From positions 20,790-84,789 of the forward strand of contig JBDRGC010000127.1 of the NCBI GenBank assembly GCA_043818215.1: 64,000 bases of DNA, given 5' to 3'. Positions 26,495 through 33,959 of this stretch are shown here, piece after piece. Source of the DNA: JBDRGC01 sp043818215. Lineage in GTDB: Bacteria; Chloroflexota; Anaerolineae; Anaerolineales; UBA11858. The notes below the pieces were generated by a model, which was not told the origin of the DNA, searched no databases, and saw only the letters and a program-made list of their open reading frames with translations. Within the stretch, counting starts at the first letter, position 1, and each line of letters opens with the position of its first letter. The translations under genes and the position numbers were made by a program.

Positions 26495-26559
26495 GACACG
26501 GATGCGAGGGTGGAAAATGAATTGGCGCAATACAATGTAGTATTGGCTTTGCAGCTTGG
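26495..26559 (+). pseudogene. Internally deleted duplicate of the HicB region
   Basis: Bases 26495-26537 match 27342-27384 (the HicB leader). Bases 26536-26559 match 27602-27625 inside hicB. The 218 bases between are missing, and the junction falls on a shared AATG. It shows that the HicBA cassette, or its left part, was once duplicated here and then deleted by microhomology. No protein can be made from it. Confidence 0.8.
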
Positions 26560-26571
26560 AGGTTTGGCGTT

Positions 26572-26931
26572 ATGAGTACACTTGATTTGCCAACAACTCT
26601 GACGAAGGAGATTCGATGGGAAGCAGAGACCGCTGGAATGTCAGTGGCGGATTTGCTAGGAGATGCAATTTACCATTACAAGTTAGTATTACAACGCCGC
26701 AAGATCAACGCGGAAGCCACTTGGTGGAATAGCGCATCTTCCGAGATACGTGACATCTACCAGGGGGAATACGTCGCGATTCACTGCCAACAAATTGTGG
26801 ACCACGACGTTGATCGAGCAGCGCTCTATGACAGAGTGAGAAAGAAGTACGAAGACGCGGCTGTGCTCATTACCCCGGCCCGTGGAATTCCAACGCTTCG
26901 CATCTTAAGCCCTCGCCTGGAACGTTTATGA
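26572..26931 (+). CDS. DUF5678-like small protein beside a retropepsin-like gene
   Basis: This 119-residue protein has an N-terminal helix-rich segment (LPTTLTKEIRWEAETAGMSVADLLGDAIYHYKL) resembling a ribbon-helix-helix/antitoxin-like start. YQGEYVAIHCQQIVDHDVDRAALYDRVRKKYEDAAVLITPA follows and resembles DUF5678. The stop overlaps the next start by 4 bases (ATGA). This pair is frequent in Chloroflexota and cyanobacteria as a possible TA-like or regulatory couple, but the role is unproven. Confidence 0.62.
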   Translation: MSTLDLPTTLTKEIRWEAETAGMSVADLLGDAIYHYKLVLQRRKINAEATWWNSASSEIRDIYQGEYVAIHCQQIVDHDVDRAALYDRVRKKYEDAAVLITPARGIPTLRILSPRLERL

Positions 26932-27335
26932 ACATACCTTATGATCCCTCGTACTGGCCGCCCTTTCCGGTTTTAGAAATTTCCCTGGCTCTGCGAGAGC
27001 AGCGACCTCAGGTTGGGCCTCTGCTTGCCCTGGTCGATACAGGCGCAGATGGGACTTTTATTCCCATCACGCATATCAAAACTTTGAGAGCGCCTGTGAG
27101 CGGACAGATGATCGTTCATCCGCAGTTTGGCAGCCCATACGTAGCACATACGCATACATTGGATGTTTTAGCCGGATCAATTCGGCTTTCCGCAATAGAG
27201 ATTGTAGGAGATGACACGGGAAACGAGATTATTCTGGGTCGTAATCTGCTCAATAAGTTGGTGATGCTGCTAGATGGGCCGCAGGCTCAAACCGGCGTTT
27301 GGGAAAGCCGCCCGGATATTCACTGGCGGAAATAA
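26928..27335 (+). CDS. Retropepsin-like aspartic protease (clan AA)
   Basis: This 135-residue protein carries LLALVDTGADGTFIPITHIKTL, the D-T-G-A catalytic motif of single-domain, retroviral-type aspartic proteases. NEIILGRNLLNKLVMLLDG forms the conserved hydrophobic flap/Psi-loop region near the end. As in retropepsins it should act as a homodimer. It overlaps the preceding gene by 4 bases. Natural substrates are unknown; the upstream protein is a candidate. Confidence 0.8.
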   Translation: MNIPYDPSYWPPFPVLEISLALREQRPQVGPLLALVDTGADGTFIPITHIKTLRAPVSGQMIVHPQFGSPYVAHTHTLDVLAGSIRLSAIEIVGDDTGNEIILGRNLLNKLVMLLDGPQAQTGVWESRPDIHWRK

Positions 27336-27419
27336 GATAAAGGACACGGATGCGAGGGTGGAAAATGAATTGGCGCAATACAATGAACGCATCCCAGGAG
27401 TAATTGTTGGAGGTGTAGG

Positions 27420-27692
27420 ATGAAAAGAGTATTGATGTTTCCGATGTTTCGGTATGTAAAAGCTGCTTTGAGTCAGGCGGAATATGAGCGCAATGAGGAT
27501 GGCGTCATCATTGCCCAGATAACGAACGCATCTGGTTTTTACGCCCAAGGGGACACTTTCGAGGAAGCCCGCGAGAACTTGCGAGACGTAATCGAAGGCA
27601 ATGTAGTATTGGCTTTGCAGCTTGGGTTGGAGATTCCGGCTATCGAGGGGATAATCATTGAGGAACAAAATGTCGAGGCTGTCGCCGCTTAA
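27420..27692 (+). CDS. hicB: HicB-family antitoxin, second module
   Basis: This 90-residue protein has YERNEDGVIIAQITNASGFYAQGDTFEEARENLRDVIEGNVVLALQLG, the HicB fold. It is longer than the one at 119 and lacks a DNA-binding tail. GGAGG lies about 8 bases upstream. It overlaps HicA by 23 bases. Part of its coding sequence is duplicated in the remnant at 26495. Confidence 0.85.
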   Translation: MKRVLMFPMFRYVKAALSQAEYERNEDGVIIAQITNASGFYAQGDTFEEARENLRDVIEGNVVLALQLGLEIPAIEGIIIEEQNVEAVAA

Positions 27693-27894
27693 GCCCCATC
27701 AGGTCATTCACAAATTACAGAAGCTGGGCTATGAGGGGCCGTATCCAGGAGGCCGTCACGTTCGCATGGTTCACGAGGAAACAGGGCAAATCGTTCCTAT
27801 ACCTATGCACAAGGGCAAGGATGTTAGCGTTGGGCTGATTCGGGCTATCATCCGTCAGGTTGGCATTACGCCCGAAGAGTGGAAGGAGTTGTAA
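27670..27894 (+). CDS. hicA: HicA-family mRNA interferase toxin, second module
   Basis: This 74-residue protein begins MSRLSPLKPHQVIHKLQKLGYEG. PGGRHVRMVHEETGQIVPIPMHKGKDVSVGLIRAIIRQVGITPEEW carries the conserved Gly-x-His motif and the C-terminal helix. GAGG in front of 27670 supports this start over an upstream codon at 27658. Sequence similarity to HicA at 321 is low, so this is a separate acquisition rather than a recent duplicate. Confidence 0.88.
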   Translation: MSRLSPLKPHQVIHKLQKLGYEGPYPGGRHVRMVHEETGQIVPIPMHKGKDVSVGLIRAIIRQVGITPEEWKEL

Positions 27895-27988
27895 GGTTGA
27901 GAAAATCACAATATTAACATCCAATCTCCAATCTCCAGTCCCCAATCTCCAATTACCAGGTTCTGGTCCTCATCCCTGCCCGCGGCGG
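27895..27988 (+). pseudogene. Duplicate of the NeuA-like leader and first codons
   Basis: The segment GAGAAAATCACAATATTAACATCC, the CCAATCTCC array and AATTACCAGGTTCTGG...CCCGCGGCGG copy 29083-29267. Homology stops at GGCGG, followed by CTGGACGATGTAG. It is the left bracket of the DUF6883/DUF4926 cassette; the intact gene is on the right. Confidence 0.85.
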
Positions 27989-28024
27989 CTGGACGATGTA
28001 GTGAGGCAGAATGCATCGGGGAAC

Positions 28025-28369
28025 ATGAATATGAAGCTTCGCGATCTCGTCAATCGAGTTAGTATCGACCCTCGCAAACTAACAGAATACGCGTTACACC
28101 CCGATCACCCAAGAGGTGGTCACAAAGCGCGTGTATTTGAGGCGGCACTGGGATATAATCAAAGCAACTATCAATCCCTGCTTGACCAAATCGCGGATGA
28201 AGCCCTGGAATCTGAAGTGATACCAGGACAGGTTGATCAATTTGGGCAACGGGTCTGTGTTGGTTTGGAAGTTACAGGTGTGGAAGGCCAACGAGTGATT
28301 GTGCTAAGTGTTTGGATGATAGTGTCGCATGGTAGCGAAGCTCGTCTGGCCACATTGTATCCAAAGTGA
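28025..28369 (+). CDS. DUF6883-like small protein
   Basis: This 114-residue protein contains MKLRDLVNRVSIDPRKLTEYALHPDHPRGGHKARVFEAALGYN followed by a beta-rich half. It matches my memory of DUF6883, often found next to DUF4926 proteins as here. The start at 28025 (MNMKLR) is preceded by GGGGAAC. It lies 9 bases before the next gene. A toxin-like role is suggested only by the neighbour and setting. Confidence 0.6.
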   Translation: MNMKLRDLVNRVSIDPRKLTEYALHPDHPRGGHKARVFEAALGYNQSNYQSLLDQIADEALESEVIPGQVDQFGQRVCVGLEVTGVEGQRVIVLSVWMIVSHGSEARLATLYPK

Positions 28370-28378
28370 GAAGAGCTT

Positions 28379-28732
28379 ATGTCCGATCCAGAACTTTTTG
28401 ATGTAATAGAATTACTCACAGATGTGCCTGAACAAAACCTGCGCGCAGGTACTCAGGGTACCATTGTGCATCAATATTCCGATGAAATTTTTGAAATCGA
28501 GTTCACCAACACTGAGGGAGAGACGTTGGCCTTGTGTGCGCTTCCATTTCGGCAGTTTATTGTCGTCTGGCAATCGGAGTATCAACGATGGGTACCAGTC
28601 GTTGAGCAACTTGTCCAAATAGTTGCTCGCTTGCCAGAAAAAGCTGGGACAGAAGTGCTCGACTTTGCACGATTTATCAGCGTTCGCACTGAACACCGTC
28701 ACCCCACCCGCGTAGAACGTGTAGCTGCATAG
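28379..28732 (+). CDS. DUF4926-containing small protein
   Basis: This 117-residue protein has a DUF4926 SH3-like barrel at residues 1-60 (LFDVIELLTDVPEQNLRAGTQGTIVHQYSDEIFEIEFTN). The C-terminal tail (QLVQIVARLPEKAGTEVLDFARFIS) resembles DUF2281/VapB-type antitoxin tails. The DUF6883-DUF4926 pair may form an unproven toxin-antitoxin-like module. Confidence 0.62.
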   Translation: MSDPELFDVIELLTDVPEQNLRAGTQGTIVHQYSDEIFEIEFTNTEGETLALCALPFRQFIVVWQSEYQRWVPVVEQLVQIVARLPEKAGTEVLDFARFISVRTEHRHPTRVERVAA

Positions 28733-28771
28733 ATCCCTTATCCCTGGTAGTCCCCAAGATTGGCGGAGCAT

Positions 28772-28939
28772 CCGGTACCAATCACGCGTACAGATAGCCA
28801 ACGTGATAATATTATCCAATTGGCAGATTTTGTAGCCGGGGCAACCTACCAAAAACACATCCGAGGCAATTGTGTGTACACAGACCTTTTCGCCGAACGA
28901 GTGGTAGTGGAACGCACCATCCAATGGCACCCAAAATAA
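28772..28939 (+). pseudogene. C-terminal remnant of a DUF3800 protein
   Basis: This open stretch of 55 codons reads PVPITRTDSQRDNIIQLADFVAG and continues through YQKHIRG and WHPK to a stop. IQLADFVAGA is the hallmark of the DUF3800 C-terminus, an RNase H-like family often linked to mobile DNA. An in-frame stop at 28748 and the lack of a start mark it as a fragment. The rest of the gap to 29160 holds GACAGGGA/TCCCTGTC and the NeuA leader array. Confidence 0.68.
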
Positions 28940-29082
28940 AAAAGGACAGGGATCCCGAGGGGCGTTTTAACCTGATCTTGTGTCAGGTGGGCCACGGTAA
29001 TCGCGACCCCGCCGCACTCAGCCTTACTCCCTGTCATTGCTTATAGTCTACTACAAAATAAGACAGAGGCAAACAGCAAAAG

Positions 29083-29240
29083 GGGTGAGAAAATCACAAC
29101 ATTAACATCCAATCTCCAATCTCTAATCTCTAATCTCCAATCTCCAATCCCCAACCTCCCATGTACAATCCCCAATCCCCAATCTCCAATCTCCATTCTC
29201 CAATCTCCATTCTCCATTCTCCAATCTCCAATTACCAGGT
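29083..29240. repeat. 7-bp array (CCAATCT type) at and inside the NeuA-like start
   Basis: CCAATCTCCAATCTCTAATC units precede the ATG at 29161. They continue as CCCAATCTCCATTCTCC and encode the first 24 residues. There is no long inverted arm. A shorter copy lies at 27917-27956. Confidence 0.88.
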
Positions 29241-29973
29241 TCTGGCCCTCATCCCCGCCCGCGGCGGATCGAAATCCATCCCCCGCAAGAATATCATCGA
29301 CTTTGCCGGCCACCCGCTGATCGCTTACAGTATCGCCGCAGGACTGGCCGCCGAGACTGTGACGCGGGTGATCGTCTCCACCGATGACGATGAGATCGCC
29401 GCCATCTCCCGCCGCTGCGGGGCCGAGACTCCCTTTCTGCGTCCTGCGGAACACTCTCTCGACAACACCCCCGACCTGCCCGTCTTCCGGCAGGCCCTGG
29501 AATGGCTGGCCGACAACGAAGGCTACTGCCCGGACATCGTCGTCCAACTGCGGCCCACTTCCCCTTTCCGTCGCGTTTGGCATATCGACCAGGCTGTCTT
29601 GCGGCTCATCGAGCACCCCGAAGCCGACGCGGTGCGCACCGTCTGTGTGCCCTTCCAGAACCCCTTCAAAATGTGGCGCATCGCCCCCGACGGGTTAATG
29701 CAGCCCCTCGGAACCGAGCTGGGCATCCCCCGCGAGCCATACAACCAGCCCCGGCAAGCCCTCCCCGAAGTCTACTGGCAGACCGGCTACGTCGATGCTG
29801 CCTGGGCCGACACCATTCTCTCGAAGAATTCCATGACCGGGGACGCAATCCTACCCCTGGTCATCGACCCCTCCGAATGGGTGGACATCGACTCTCCCAA
29901 TGATTGGCGCAGGGCGGAGAGACTGTTGGAGAGCGGGGAGGTTACTTTGGATGATCTAGGTTTTTCTATTTAG
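29161..29973 (+). CDS. NeuA-like CMP-nonulosonate cytidylyltransferase
   Basis: This 270-residue protein has VLALIPARGGSKSIPRKNIIDFAGHPLIAYSI (CTP-binding motif), VIVSTDDDEIAAISRRCG, PFLRPAEHSLDNTPDLPVFRQAL, DIVVQLRPTSPFR, YWQTGYVDAAWADTI and WVDIDSPNDWRRAE. It activates the nonulosonic acid with CTP for transfer. Residues 1-24 (PISNLHS-type heptapeptides) are repeat-encoded and precede the normal family start; the ATG at 29161 is the only good start. Two truncated copies of the 5' end lie at 26400 and 27950. Confidence 0.88.
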   Translation: MYNPQSPISNLHSPISILHSPISNYQVLALIPARGGSKSIPRKNIIDFAGHPLIAYSIAAGLAAETVTRVIVSTDDDEIAAISRRCGAETPFLRPAEHSLDNTPDLPVFRQALEWLADNEGYCPDIVVQLRPTSPFRRVWHIDQAVLRLIEHPEADAVRTVCVPFQNPFKMWRIAPDGLMQPLGTELGIPREPYNQPRQALPEVYWQTGYVDAAWADTILSKNSMTGDAILPLVIDPSEWVDIDSPNDWRRAERLLESGEVTLDDLGFSI

Positions 29974-30363
29974 GAATCAGTAGGTCAGTAGATCAGTAGA
30001 TCAGTAAATCAGGGATCAGTAGATCAGTAAATTAGTAAATCAGTAGATCAGTAAATCAGGAATCAGTGGATCAGGGAGCAGTAGATCAGGAATATAATCA
30101 GGGTTTCCTGATTTCCTGATTTCCTGGTTTCCGGATTTCCTGATTTACTGATTTCCTGATTTACTGATTTACTGATTTCCTGATTTCCTGATTTCCTGGT
30201 TTCCTGATTTCCTGATTTCCTGGTTTCCTGATTTCCTGGTTTCCTGGTTTCCTGGTTTCCTGATTTCCTGGTTTCCTGGTTTCCTGATTTCCTGGTTTCC
30301 TGGTTTCCTGGTTTCCTGATTTCCTGGTTTCCTGGTTTCCTGGTTTCCTAGTTTCCTAGTTTC
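29971..30363. repeat. Longest array: 8-bp units with inverted arm (CAGTAGAT; TTTCCTGA)
   Basis: GTCAGTAGATCAGTAAATCAG units cover about 29975-30095. About thirty TTTCCTGA/TTTCCTGG units run to 30363. The two arms are partly complementary. It fills the gap between the NeuA-like gene and the TA operator, and no gene is seen in it. Confidence 0.92.
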
Positions 30364-30370
30364 TTGTCGT

Positions 30371-30406
30371 GGTAGAATGTATCTACATTTGTGGGCACAT
30401 TCTACC
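30371..30406. promoter_or_regulatory. 10-bp perfect inverted repeat, probable antitoxin operator
   Basis: GGTAGAATGT (30371-30380) and ACATTCTACC (30397-30406) pair perfectly, directly before the GGGAGG ribosome site and the ATG at 30418. Phd/YefM antitoxins bind such palindromes to repress their own operon. Confidence 0.6.
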
Positions 30407-30417
30407 GGGAGGTCGAA

Positions 30418-30669
30418 ATGATTGCTGTTGGAATACGTGAATTGAAACAGCAAACCAGCGAGTTGATCCGTCTGGTGCGCGAAGAAGGAAGAGAACTCCA
30501 GGTTACTTATCGCGGCGATGTTGTGGCCCTCGTGGTTCCCGTGACTCGCGCCACATCACCGGATGCTGAAGCTGCCTGGTCCAGTCTGGATGTGCTGGCT
30601 GCGGAGATTGGGGCGTGCTGGCCTGCTGACGTTACCAGTGTGGAAGCCGTAGCTGAGGGCCGCGCGTGA
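30418..30669 (+). CDS. Phd/YefM-family antitoxin
   Basis: This 83-residue protein begins MIAVGIRELKQQTSELIRLVREEGRELQVTYRGDVVALVVPV, the Phd/YefM DNA-binding domain. A short acidic/hydrophobic toxin-binding tail follows. GGGAGG sits just upstream and the operator palindrome before it. The stop overlaps the PIN gene's GTG by 3 bases (GTGA). Confidence 0.85.
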   Translation: MIAVGIRELKQQTSELIRLVREEGRELQVTYRGDVVALVVPVTRATSPDAEAAWSSLDVLAAEIGACWPADVTSVEAVAEGRA

Positions 30670-31085
30670 GTGGCTACGTGGTAGTAGATGCCAGTGTATG
30701 GGTCGCGCGTATGATCGATCAAGACGTTTTTCATGCCATCAGCCGTCAATGGCTGGACGAGCAACGCACCAACGGGATGCGTTTTATTGCCCCCACGCTA
30801 TTACTCGTCGAAGTGGTCGCCGCTATTTCCCGCCGCACGGGGGACAGAGGATTAGCACAACGCGCCGTGGATATATTGGAAAACCTGCCCGATTTGCGGC
30901 TGGTGGATATGGACCGCAGCCTCGTGCAAATTGCCATTCGCGTAGGGGTTGACCTGGGGGTGCGCGGTGCAGACGCGTTTTACATCGCCATTGCGCAACA
31001 GCTACACCTCCCCCTTACCACCCTGGATGTGGATCAGCGTACCCGCGCCGGCCAGATAATAGAGACATGGAAGATAACGGGTTGA
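30666..31085 (+). CDS. VapC-type PIN-domain toxin
   Basis: This 139-residue PIN ribonuclease has YVVVDASVWVARM (first Asp), LLLVEVVAAISRR (Glu), RGADAFYIAIAQQL (Asp) and PLTTLDVDQRTRAG (final Asp). The acidic metal-binding set is complete, so an active RNase is expected. It starts with GTG, coupled to the Phd/YefM antitoxin. It is the last TA pair of the first 31 kb. Confidence 0.87.
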   Translation: MSGYVVVDASVWVARMIDQDVFHAISRQWLDEQRTNGMRFIAPTLLLVEVVAAISRRTGDRGLAQRAVDILENLPDLRLVDMDRSLVQIAIRVGVDLGVRGADAFYIAIAQQLHLPLTTLDVDQRTRAGQIIETWKITG

Positions 31086-31117
31086 ATAATCAATATGGGT
31101 GAGTTGGGGTTTTCTAT

Positions 31118-31308
31118 TGGGGACTGGTAAATTGGGGAGTGGTAAATTGGTAAATTGGGGATTGGTAAATTGGTAAACTGGGGACTGGTGATTGGTTCCC
31201 AGCTTACCAACCTACCAATCTACCAATCTACCAACCTACCAACCTACCAATCTACCAATCTACCAATCTACCAATCTACCAACCTACCACTCCCCAATTC
31301 CCAAAAAC
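31118..31308. repeat. 7-8 bp array with inverted arm (ATTGGGGA / CCAATCTA type)
   Basis: GGTAAATTGGGGATTGGTAAATTGG units run to about 31195. About fourteen CCAATCTA/CCAACCTA units follow up to the kinase start. A direct relative of the unit at 2594 and 49968. Confidence 0.9.
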
Positions 31309-31309
31309 C

Positions 31310-32716
31310 ATGTTCACTTCCCTCCGCTCCCGCCTGTTGTTGACTTATGCCCTTGTCATCGGGGTGGTGCTGTGCGTGGCAGGGACTGCGCTGATCTGGT
31401 ACATTTTGCAGAATCCCGCCATCGAACGGCTATTGTACGTGCGTCTCGATCAGGCTGCGGAAAATGTTCTCCAGCAAGAGATGCCCGCTTTATCTTCGTC
31501 GCAGACATTACAAGCAACCGCCCGGCGTATCGACCAGCAATATAATGTGCGTGTTTTGGTGCTGTCGGTTGATGGGGAAGTGTTGACCGACTCTCGGAGC
31601 GGGGACGAGCCAGAGTTGGCTCCCAAAACACGTCGCATCACACAAGGAACGCATGGACTGGCCTGGGACGCCAACAACCGGGCCTGGTTATTCGTGTGGC
31701 AGCCACTCGATGATGACACTTTTCTGGTTTTGGCTGTGCCGCGTGTCAGAAAAGTATCTCTCCTTTTCTCCCAGCGTTTACGAGAAGTATTGCGGGATGA
31801 TCTATTTCCGCCCCTGCTTCAAGCTGGCTGTGCGGCCTTGATTTTAGCGCTGATCCTGGCTTTGTGGATGTCGCGCTGGGTGGCGGCCCCTTTGCGGCGC
31901 ATGGCTGCAGCAACGCGGGACATGTCAGCGGGGGAATATGGTCACATTTCGGTAGAAGGGCCAGAAGAAGTACAGTCCCTGGCGCACGCCTTCAACGAGA
32001 TGACAGCCCGGGTGCAAGCCAGCCAGCAATCCCAGAGAGACTTTGTGTCCAATGTCTCCCACGAGTTGAAAACGCCACTTACATCCATTCAGGGCTTCTC
32101 ACAAGCCATGTTAGACGGCACTGCGGATACCCCGGAGAAATTGCAGCAATCTGCTGAGGTGATTTTTAGCGAGGCCGGGCGGATGCACCGCATGGTTTTA
32201 GACCTTTTGGATTTAGCCCGCCTGGATGCCGGGACGGTGGAATTGGAGCGTGTTAGCGTGGACCTGGCAGCTTTGCTGCACAATGTGACCACCAGGCTCT
32301 CCCCGCAGGCCGCACAGGCTCAGGTGGATTTGCAGTTCGAGAGCTTTGCACTTCCGATTGTGATCGGCGATGGGGACCGCCTGACCCAGGTTTTTACAAA
32401 TCTGGTGGAAAACGCCCTCAAGTATACGCCTCCGGGCGGGCAGGTGCGGCTCCGAGCGGCAGCGGCGGCAGACTGCGTGGAAATCTCGGTGGAGGACACG
32501 GGGCCGGGCATCCCCCCGGAACACTTGGGACGCATTTTCGAGCGATTCTATCAAGTGGACAAATCCCGCCCCGGTGGGGGCCGCCGCGGAGTTGGATTGG
32601 GGTTGCCCATTGCGCGGGAGATTATCCAAGCCCACGGAGGCACAATCACAGCCCACAGCCAGACGGGACAGGGAAGTGTTTTTGTGGTAAAAATACCCCT
32701 TGCACGCCCCGAATGA
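31310..32716 (+). CDS. Membrane sensor histidine kinase (orphan)
   Basis: This 468-residue kinase has TM1 at about residues 8-30, an extracytoplasmic sensor domain, TM2 at about 168-188 and a HAMP domain (PLRRMAAATRDMSAGEYGHI). The HisKA domain has VSNVSHELKTPLTSIQGF (phospho-His 251). The ATPase domain has FTNLVENALKYTPPGG (N box), EDTGPGIPPEHLGRIFERFY (G1/F) and GVGLGLPIAREIIQAHGG (G2). No response-regulator gene is adjacent, so its partner must be elsewhere. It might control the glycan genes around it (inference). Confidence 0.9.
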   Translation: MFTSLRSRLLLTYALVIGVVLCVAGTALIWYILQNPAIERLLYVRLDQAAENVLQQEMPALSSSQTLQATARRIDQQYNVRVLVLSVDGEVLTDSRSGDEPELAPKTRRITQGTHGLAWDANNRAWLFVWQPLDDDTFLVLAVPRVRKVSLLFSQRLREVLRDDLFPPLLQAGCAALILALILALWMSRWVAAPLRRMAAATRDMSAGEYGHISVEGPEEVQSLAHAFNEMTARVQASQQSQRDFVSNVSHELKTPLTSIQGFSQAMLDGTADTPEKLQQSAEVIFSEAGRMHRMVLDLLDLARLDAGTVELERVSVDLAALLHNVTTRLSPQAAQAQVDLQFESFALPIVIGDGDRLTQVFTNLVENALKYTPPGGQVRLRAAAAADCVEISVEDTGPGIPPEHLGRIFERFYQVDKSRPGGGRRGVGLGLPIAREIIQAHGGTITAHSQTGQGSVFVVKIPLARPE

Positions 32717-32721
32717 ATTCG

Positions 32722-32837
32722 GTGTCTCGCCATTCGCCATTCGCCACTCGCCACTCGCCATTCGCCATTCGCCACTCGCCATTCGCCATTCGCCCCTCGC
32801 TATTCGCTATTCGCCACTCGCCACTCGCCCCCACGCT
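32722..32837. repeat. 7-bp direct array (CATTCGC / CACTCGC type)
   Basis: About fourteen units of CATTCGC or CACTCGC follow the kinase stop. Read in one frame they give IRHSPLA heptapeptides. No inverted arm is seen. A shorter array of the same unit lies at 37590-37620. Confidence 0.9.
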
Positions 32838-32855
32838 TCACTCCTCACGTACATA

Positions 32856-33851
32856 ATGAAAAGACCACTCAGCATCATAATTCCATGCTTCAATGAACAA
32901 GCCACTATTCGTTTGCTGCTGGACGCCATCTACGCGCAAACGTATCCCCGCGAACAGATAGAAGTGATTATTGCCGACGGCATTTCCACGGATGATACCC
33001 GCGCAGAGATTCGCGCTTTCCAGCAAACCCATCCAGACCTGAACATCGAAGTGGTAGATAACCTGAAGCGCAATATTCCTGCGGGGCTTAACCGAGCCAT
33101 CGAGGCTGCTGGCGGAGAGTTCATCGTGCGGCTGGATGCTCACTCTGTGCCCCACAATGATTACGTTTCCCGGTGCTTGGCTGCTTTAGATGCCGGCCTG
33201 GGCGACAACGTCGGAGGGGTGTGGGAAATCCAGCCCTCGGAGCCGGGATGGGTGGCACGTTCCATTGCGGCTGCGGCAGCCCACCCACTTGGCGTGGGCG
33301 ATGCCAGTTACCGGGTCGGCGGCCAGCCACAAGCCGTAGATACGGTTCCCTTTGGGGCCTTCCGCCGCGCATTGACTGATCGCATAGGCCTTTTTGATGA
33401 GACTTTGCTTTCCAATGAAGATTATGAGTTCAACGTTCGGGTGCGCCAATCGGGGGGCACTGTTTGGATGGACCCTGCAATCCGCTCGCAATACTTTGCG
33501 CGTCCTAACCTGCGGGCGCTTGCCAAACAGTATTGGCGCTACGGGTATTGGAAATTGTGTATGCTGAGACGTTTCCCGGAGACGTTTCGTTGGCGGCAGC
33601 TTTCGGGGGCCTTCGTGCTTACCTGGTTGGTTTTAGGTATACTTGCAATTTGGTTCCCTGTGGCTCAGTGGCTCCTGTCGGCGGAGGCTATCATTTACAG
33701 TCTAGCCCTGGCAATGGCCGGAGCGCAGACTGCTGTGAAAAACCGTGATCTGGCGATGTTGGTTGGCGTGCCTCTGGCAATTGCAACCATGCACTTCGCC
33801 TGGGGAACAGCGTTTTTGTGGAGTTTGTTGAAATCGGTGATTGGAGATTAG
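32856..33851 (+). CDS. ExoA-like GT2 glycosyltransferase with C-terminal membrane segments
   Basis: This 331-residue protein has SIIIPCFNEQATIRLLLDAIYAQTYP, EVIIADGISTDDT, IVRLDAHSVP (D-x-H metal site as in ExoA) and NEDYEFNVRVRQSGG (ED catalytic region). It ends with about three hydrophobic segments. Relatives add sugars to lipid-linked intermediates of succinoglycan-type polysaccharides. I choose ATG 32856; upstream codons are repeat-derived. The last codons (SVIGD) overlap the start of the next array. Confidence 0.84.
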   Translation: MKRPLSIIIPCFNEQATIRLLLDAIYAQTYPREQIEVIIADGISTDDTRAEIRAFQQTHPDLNIEVVDNLKRNIPAGLNRAIEAAGGEFIVRLDAHSVPHNDYVSRCLAALDAGLGDNVGGVWEIQPSEPGWVARSIAAAAAHPLGVGDASYRVGGQPQAVDTVPFGAFRRALTDRIGLFDETLLSNEDYEFNVRVRQSGGTVWMDPAIRSQYFARPNLRALAKQYWRYGYWKLCMLRRFPETFRWRQLSGAFVLTWLVLGILAIWFPVAQWLLSAEAIIYSLALAMAGAQTAVKNRDLAMLVGVPLAIATMHFAWGTAFLWSLLKSVIGD

Positions 33852-33955
33852 AGATTGGAGATTGGATACTGGAGATTGGAGATTAGAGACTGGAGACCGT
33901 AGACGGAAATTGAGACTGGAAATCTCTAATCCCTAATCTCCAATCTCCAATGAAT
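33843..33955. repeat. 7-bp array with inverted arm (GATTGGA / TCCAATC type)
   Basis: GGAGATTAGAGATTGGAGATTGG units begin in the last codons of the ExoA-like gene. They run to about 33925 and are answered by TCTCTAATCCCTAATCTCC and AATCTCC. The unit is the same as in the array inside the SpsF-like gene. Confidence 0.9.
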
Positions 33956-33959
33956 ATTT

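Noticed and set aside
28940..29040. Structured RNA between the DUF3800 remnant and the NeuA leader
   Set aside because: Only an 8-bp pair (GACAGGGA/TCCCTGTC) is visible and no known RNA family motif. Insufficient for a call.
29971..30363. Possible CRISPR array
   Set aside because: Units are only 7-8 bp with no unique spacers, and no cas genes are present. The same holds for all other arrays here.
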